Below, piece after piece: positions 7,205 through 10,010 of a stretch of 10,010 bases of DNA (positions within the stretch are counted from its first letter, which is position 1; every line of letters starts with the position of its first letter). The position numbers and the translations under genes were made by a program. The notes beneath the pieces are model-generated. The model had not been told where the DNA came from, made no database searches, and worked only from the letters and a program-made list of their open reading frames with translations. This stretch comes from Acidobacteriaceae bacterium (GTDB taxonomy: Bacteria > Acidobacteriota > Terriglobia > Bryobacterales > Bryobacteraceae): assembly GCA_019244945.1 (NCBI GenBank), contig JAFASD010000440.1, positions 1 to 10,010 on the forward strand, in the 5' to 3' direction.

Positions 7205-9829
7205 ATGAAACGTGCACTTTGCCTGCTGGTTATCGCCGTTGCGGGTTGTTGGGAGGGGTGGAGCGAAGGACGGCCTTCCGGTGAGAGCGCGAAGCTCGCC
7301 AACGAGCTCGCGACCGTCGATCCGGCGGCGAATGTCGATGTGATCGTGCAGTACAAGGTTCCCCCAAGGGATAGACATTTTGACCGCGTGCACGCCCTAG
7401 GCGGCACGGATAAGAGGCGATTTCTGAAGATTCCCGCCGCGGCATTCAAAGTTCCAGCAAGCGCATTGCATGATTTGGCGAATGATCCTGAGGTGGCGTA
7501 TATATCTCTCGACCGCAAGGTTAGAAGCCACTTGGATCTAAGCGCAGCCGCAATTGACGCCGCCACCGCGTGGAGTTCAGGTTATACCGGTACGGGTATT
7601 GGGGTTGCGGTAATTGATAGCGGGATTAATGGCAAAGTGCAAGACCTCGGCAATTCCAACGGGCAAACCGATCCAGCGCACACCCGGATTGTATACGCCG
7701 AGAATTTTCTGACGCCTGCTACAAATCCTAACGGAAACCCCAACCCAGCCCATTACCAGACGAATGACGGATACGGCCATGGCACGCACGTGGCGGGGAT
7801 CATCGCGGGCAACGGTTTTCTGTCGAGCGGCGTAAATGCTACCACGACATATAAAGGCATTGCTCCGACCGCCAACCTGATCGACCTTCAGGTTCTGGAT
7901 GCGAATGGCGAGGGCCAGGATAGCACGGTGATTGCTGCTATCGAAGAAGCGATTAATCTGAAGAGTACCTACAACATCCGTGTCATCAATCTATCGCTTG
8001 GGCGTCCTGTATACGAGAGCTTTGCGTTAGACCCACTGTGTCAGGCCGTGGAACAAGCGTGGAAGGCGGGCATCGTCGTAGTGGTTGCTGCCGGGAATGA
8101 TGGCCGGGACAATTCAGTGGAGAACGGCGGCTATGGAACGATTAACGCTCCTGGTAACGATCCGTATGTTCTGACGGTCGGCGCAATGAACGCCAAATTT
8201 ACGCCATTTGCCGGAGATGACGTAATCACAACTTACACCTCGCGAGGGCCGACGATGGTCGATCATATCGTAAAGCCCGACATCGTGGCGCCAGGCAATC
8301 ACATTTCTTCATTGCTGAACAATAGCGCGTATCTGCCAAAAACATATCCGCAGAACATCGTAAATACTCTTGTATATGAAACACAGGGCGGCGGGCAGAG
8401 TTATTTGATACTGAACGGCACGAGCATGGCAACCGGGGTTGTAAGTGGCGCAGTAGCTGATCTCCTGAGCGCGAACGCGAATCTTACTCCCGACCAGGTA
8501 AAAGCTGTTTTGATGCTTTCGGCCACCAAACAATTTCGCACATATAACGATGCATATTACAGTTTGGCTGCCCTGAGTTATGGACAGAACGCCCAACTGC
8601 AACAAGCTCAACAGCAACTCCAGCAGGCGCAAGGCCAGATCAATCCCACCGCCAGCCAAGCCGCAAATGCGCAACAGCAGGCTGCCCAAAAAGCCGCGCA
8701 AGCCCAGACGGCCGCTACCAATTACAACACGGCAGTGCAGCAGACCAACGCAGTGGCTGCCCAGCTGGCTACAGCACAATCAAACTTTAACTCCGCAAAC
8801 GCGGCCTATACTCTTGCGAACCAGCAACTGGCGACTGCCAACCAAGCAGTAACACAGGCCCAGGCCGCGGTGCAGTCAGCACAGCAGGCACAAGGCGCGG
8901 CGGGTAACGGAACTGGAAAAACCGCTGCTCAAGCAGCATTGAGTCAAGCCCAAGCCAATTTGAACGCAGCGCAAACCGCACTCCAGGCGGCGAACAACGT
9001 TGCCCATAACGCGCAGAATGCGCTCAATCAAGCCCAAGGCGCACTGAATCAGGCACAGAACAATGTCAACAATGCCAACAATCAGGCACAGCATGCTTTG
9101 AACGCCATGGATCAGGCAAATGCCGATTCCTCGAATGCAGCGCAGGCGGCAGCAACCGCGCAAGCGGCGGCCCAGACAGCAGCCCAAACCCTCGCGGCAT
9201 CGCAAAACCTGGTTACGTCTCTCGAGGTTCCTGCCGCGACCATGCAATCTCAACTGCAGCAAATGCAGAGTGATTCGACTCAGTATACGGACACTCAATA
9301 TGATGTGTTTACTGTCGGCGCGGGGTATTTGAATCTGAAAGCCGCGTTGGCGAATGTTTCGAATGCCCCGAGCGGTTTTGCACTCTCGCCGGTTGCCTAT
9401 GTCGATCCCGCGAGCGGTCAGGTATACGCCAGCGCTAATTACGCTGGTCTATGTCAAAGCTCAGGATCCGGTTCTTCGTCCAGCGCCGTTTTGGGCGGCA
9501 GCGACTTGTGCACGTCTTCGGTTGCCAATCTAACTTCACTTTGGCAATTTGATGCAGGCAATCAGATCGACTCCACGAGTTCCGTCGTCTCCGGAACGAA
9601 ATGTCTCTGGGGAGCGGGTTCGGTTTGGGGCTCGGCGGCTTTCACTTCGGGTAGCTCAACCGTAGCGGGAAGCAAGTGCTTGTGGGGCGCGAACTCCATC
9701 TGGGGCGCAAGTTCCACTCAGGCATTCAAATGTCTGTGGGGCGCCGGTTCCATCTGGGGTGCAAGCGCCAGCGGTGCAGCAAGTACAGATAGCGCGAGCA
9801 ACGTCTTAGCGACTGGAGACACAAATTAG
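7205..9829 (+). CDS. secreted S8 family serine protease (subtilase) with a coiled-coil insertion
   Basis: This 874-residue protease starts at the ATG at 7205, which opens a signal peptide (MKRALCLLVIAVAGC). The frame is open back to 7037, but that part overlaps the kinase gene and reads unlike a secretion signal. VAGC (residues 12-15) fits a lipobox, so it may be a lipoprotein. Residues about 38-110 resemble an I9-type propeptide. The peptidase domain has Asp138 (VAVIDSGI), His192 (GHGTHVAG), oxyanion Asn298 (AAGND) and Ser407 (GTSMATG), all intact. At about residue 461 the domain is interrupted by some 230 residues of Ala/Gln/Asn-rich heptads. It resumes at YDVFTVGAGYLNLKAAL (from Tyr699), the usual end of this subtilase group. 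The C-terminus is Ser-rich with three CLWG repeats. It should be exported and cut proteins outside the cytoplasm; the substrate is unknown. It lies 109 bases after the sensor kinase on the same strand. Confidence 0.92.
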   Translation: MKRALCLLVIAVAGCWEGWSEGRPSGESAKLANELATVDPAANVDVIVQYKVPPRDRHFDRVHALGGTDKRRFLKIPAAAFKVPASALHDLANDPEVAYISLDRKVRSHLDLSAAAIDAATAWSSGYTGTGIGVAVIDSGINGKVQDLGNSNGQTDPAHTRIVYAENFLTPATNPNGNPNPAHYQTNDGYGHGTHVAGIIAGNGFLSSGVNATTTYKGIAPTANLIDLQVLDANGEGQDSTVIAAIEEAINLKSTYNIRVINLSLGRPVYESFALDPLCQAVEQAWKAGIVVVVAAGNDGRDNSVENGGYGTINAPGNDPYVLTVGAMNAKFTPFAGDDVITTYTSRGPTMVDHIVKPDIVAPGNHISSLLNNSAYLPKTYPQNIVNTLVYETQGGGQSYLILNGTSMATGVVSGAVADLLSANANLTPDQVKAVLMLSATKQFRTYNDAYYSLAALSYGQNAQLQQAQQQLQQAQGQINPTASQAANAQQQAAQKAAQAQTAATNYNTAVQQTNAVAAQLATAQSNFNSANAAYTLANQQLATANQAVTQAQAAVQSAQQAQGAAGNGTGKTAAQAALSQAQANLNAAQTALQAANNVAHNAQNALNQAQGALNQAQNNVNNANNQAQHALNAMDQANADSSNAAQAAATAQAAAQTAAQTLAASQNLVTSLEVPAATMQSQLQQMQSDSTQYTDTQYDVFTVGAGYLNLKAALANVSNAPSGFALSPVAYVDPASGQVYASANYAGLCQSSGSGSSSSAVLGGSDLCTSSVANLTSLWQFDAGNQIDSTSSVVSGTKCLWGAGSVWGSAAFTSGSSTVAGSKCLWGANSIWGASSTQAFKCLWGAGSIWGASASGAASTDSASNVLATGDTN
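8585..9276 (+). repeat. Ala/Gln/Asn-rich heptad (coiled-coil) insertion inside the subtilase
   Basis: Protein residues about 461-691 are almost only Ala, Gln, Asn, Thr, Ser, Leu and Val. Before the LEVP near the end I count only two Lys and two Asp. A heptad phase is easy to follow, for example NAAQTAL, QAANNVA, HNAQNAL, NQAQGAL, NQAQNNV. Small or aliphatic residues recur at fixed positions, as in an Ala-rich coiled coil. A Gly-rich break (GAAGNGTGK) lies near the middle and could be a hairpin turn between two long helices. The bounds are approximate. Confidence 0.8.
9599..9763 (+). repeat. three C-terminal K-C-L-W-G-A-x-S-[IV]-W-G repeats in the subtilase
   Basis: Three 12-codon copies begin at 9599, 9674 and 9728. 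Each reads KCLWGA, then GS or NS, then IWGA or VWGS, with Ser/Thr/Ala-rich spacers between. The copies differ at third codon positions, so they are not recent duplications. Trp-Gly repeats at the C-terminus of secreted subtilases occur, from memory, in Acidobacteriota relatives; their role is unknown and may be surface attachment. The Cys in every copy could form disulfides. Confidence 0.75.
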
Positions 9830-9831
9830 CC

Positions 9832-9852
9832 AGCGGGTAAACGATACCCGCT
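9832..9852 (+). terminator. hairpin after the subtilase gene, possible terminator
   Basis: AGCGGGT and ACCCGCT form a perfect seven-base-pair stem around the loop AAACGAT, three bases after the TAG stop. There is no T-run behind it, so intrinsic termination is doubtful; it may instead protect the mRNA 3' end. It could equally serve a gene on the - strand ending at 9887. Confidence 0.35.
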
Positions 9853-9886
9853 CACATTGAGCGCTGACTACTCGTTCTGAGACTCA

Positions 9887-10010
9887 CTAGAAGTTTTGTC
9901 GAATGGAACGATGGTCGGTGCTCAACACGATGTCACAACCTCGTACAGTTGCCTCCAGTTCGTGTGCTCGGATCATTGCCACTACATCTGTTATCGACGG
10001 CGAGATTGGC
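9887..10010 (-). CDS. possible 3' end of a gene entering from the right edge
   Basis: On the - strand a frame is open from the window edge for 40 codons to a TAG at 9889-9887. It includes DVVAMIRAHELEATVRGCDIV, a plausible helix-then-strand pattern. I do not recognise a family. A + strand frame starting at the ATG at 9903 is also open to the edge, so the choice between them is a guess. The hairpin at 9832-9852 would lie just beyond the stop of the - strand frame, which weakly favours it. No other feature is visible in 9853-10010. Confidence 0.25.
   Translation of the reverse strand, partial: PISPSITDVVAMIRAHELEATVRGCDIVLSTDHRSIRQNF

Noticed and set aside
8585..9276. CRISPR array or satellite repeat suggested by the repetitive bases
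   Set aside because: There are no regular identical repeats with unique spacers; the repetition follows protein heptads within one intact reading frame.
8309..9298. Long - strand frames opposite the protease (8309-8779 and 8876-9298)
   Set aside because: They are shadows of the Gln/Ala-rich segment, giving Leu/Arg/Cys-rich low-complexity products with no recognisable domain.

Overview
The window looks like part of a soil-type Acidobacteriota chromosome. This is inferred from three things: a periplasmic-propeller histidine kinase, a secreted subtilase with Trp-Gly repeats at its C-terminus, and moderately high GC. I could not check taxonomy by search. The window is densely coded, with only short gaps and no RNA gene, insertion sequence, CRISPR array or prophage that I can see.

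Left part (1-2975, + strand): a myo-inositol-1-phosphate synthase whose 5' end lies outside the window is followed after 41 bases by an extended short-chain dehydrogenase/reductase (NAD-dependent epimerase family). After 70 bases comes a small membrane protein of the isoprenylcysteine/phospholipid methyltransferase family. The first two could form one transcription unit. The third has a possible promoter of its own.

Middle (3029-3612, - strand): a compact toxin-antitoxin-like pair, a DUF433 antitoxin followed by a DUF5615 PIN-like toxin, sharing a four-base ATGA overlap. It points away from a divergent intergenic region of 129 bases.

Right part (3742-9829, + strand): a large sensor kinase carries 14 propeller repeats (enough for two seven-bladed propellers), a Y_Y_Y domain, one membrane helix, a coiled coil and a complete HisKA/HATPase core, but no receiver domain. 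It is followed after 109 bases by a secreted S8 serine protease. The protease is the most unusual gene here. Between its catalytic Ser region and the last conserved piece of the peptidase domain sits an insertion of about 230 residues. It is almost free of charge, rich in Ala, Gln and Asn, and built of heptads. The C-terminus carries three Cys-Leu-Trp-Gly repeats. The last 181 bases hold a small hairpin and possibly the end of a gene on the - strand.
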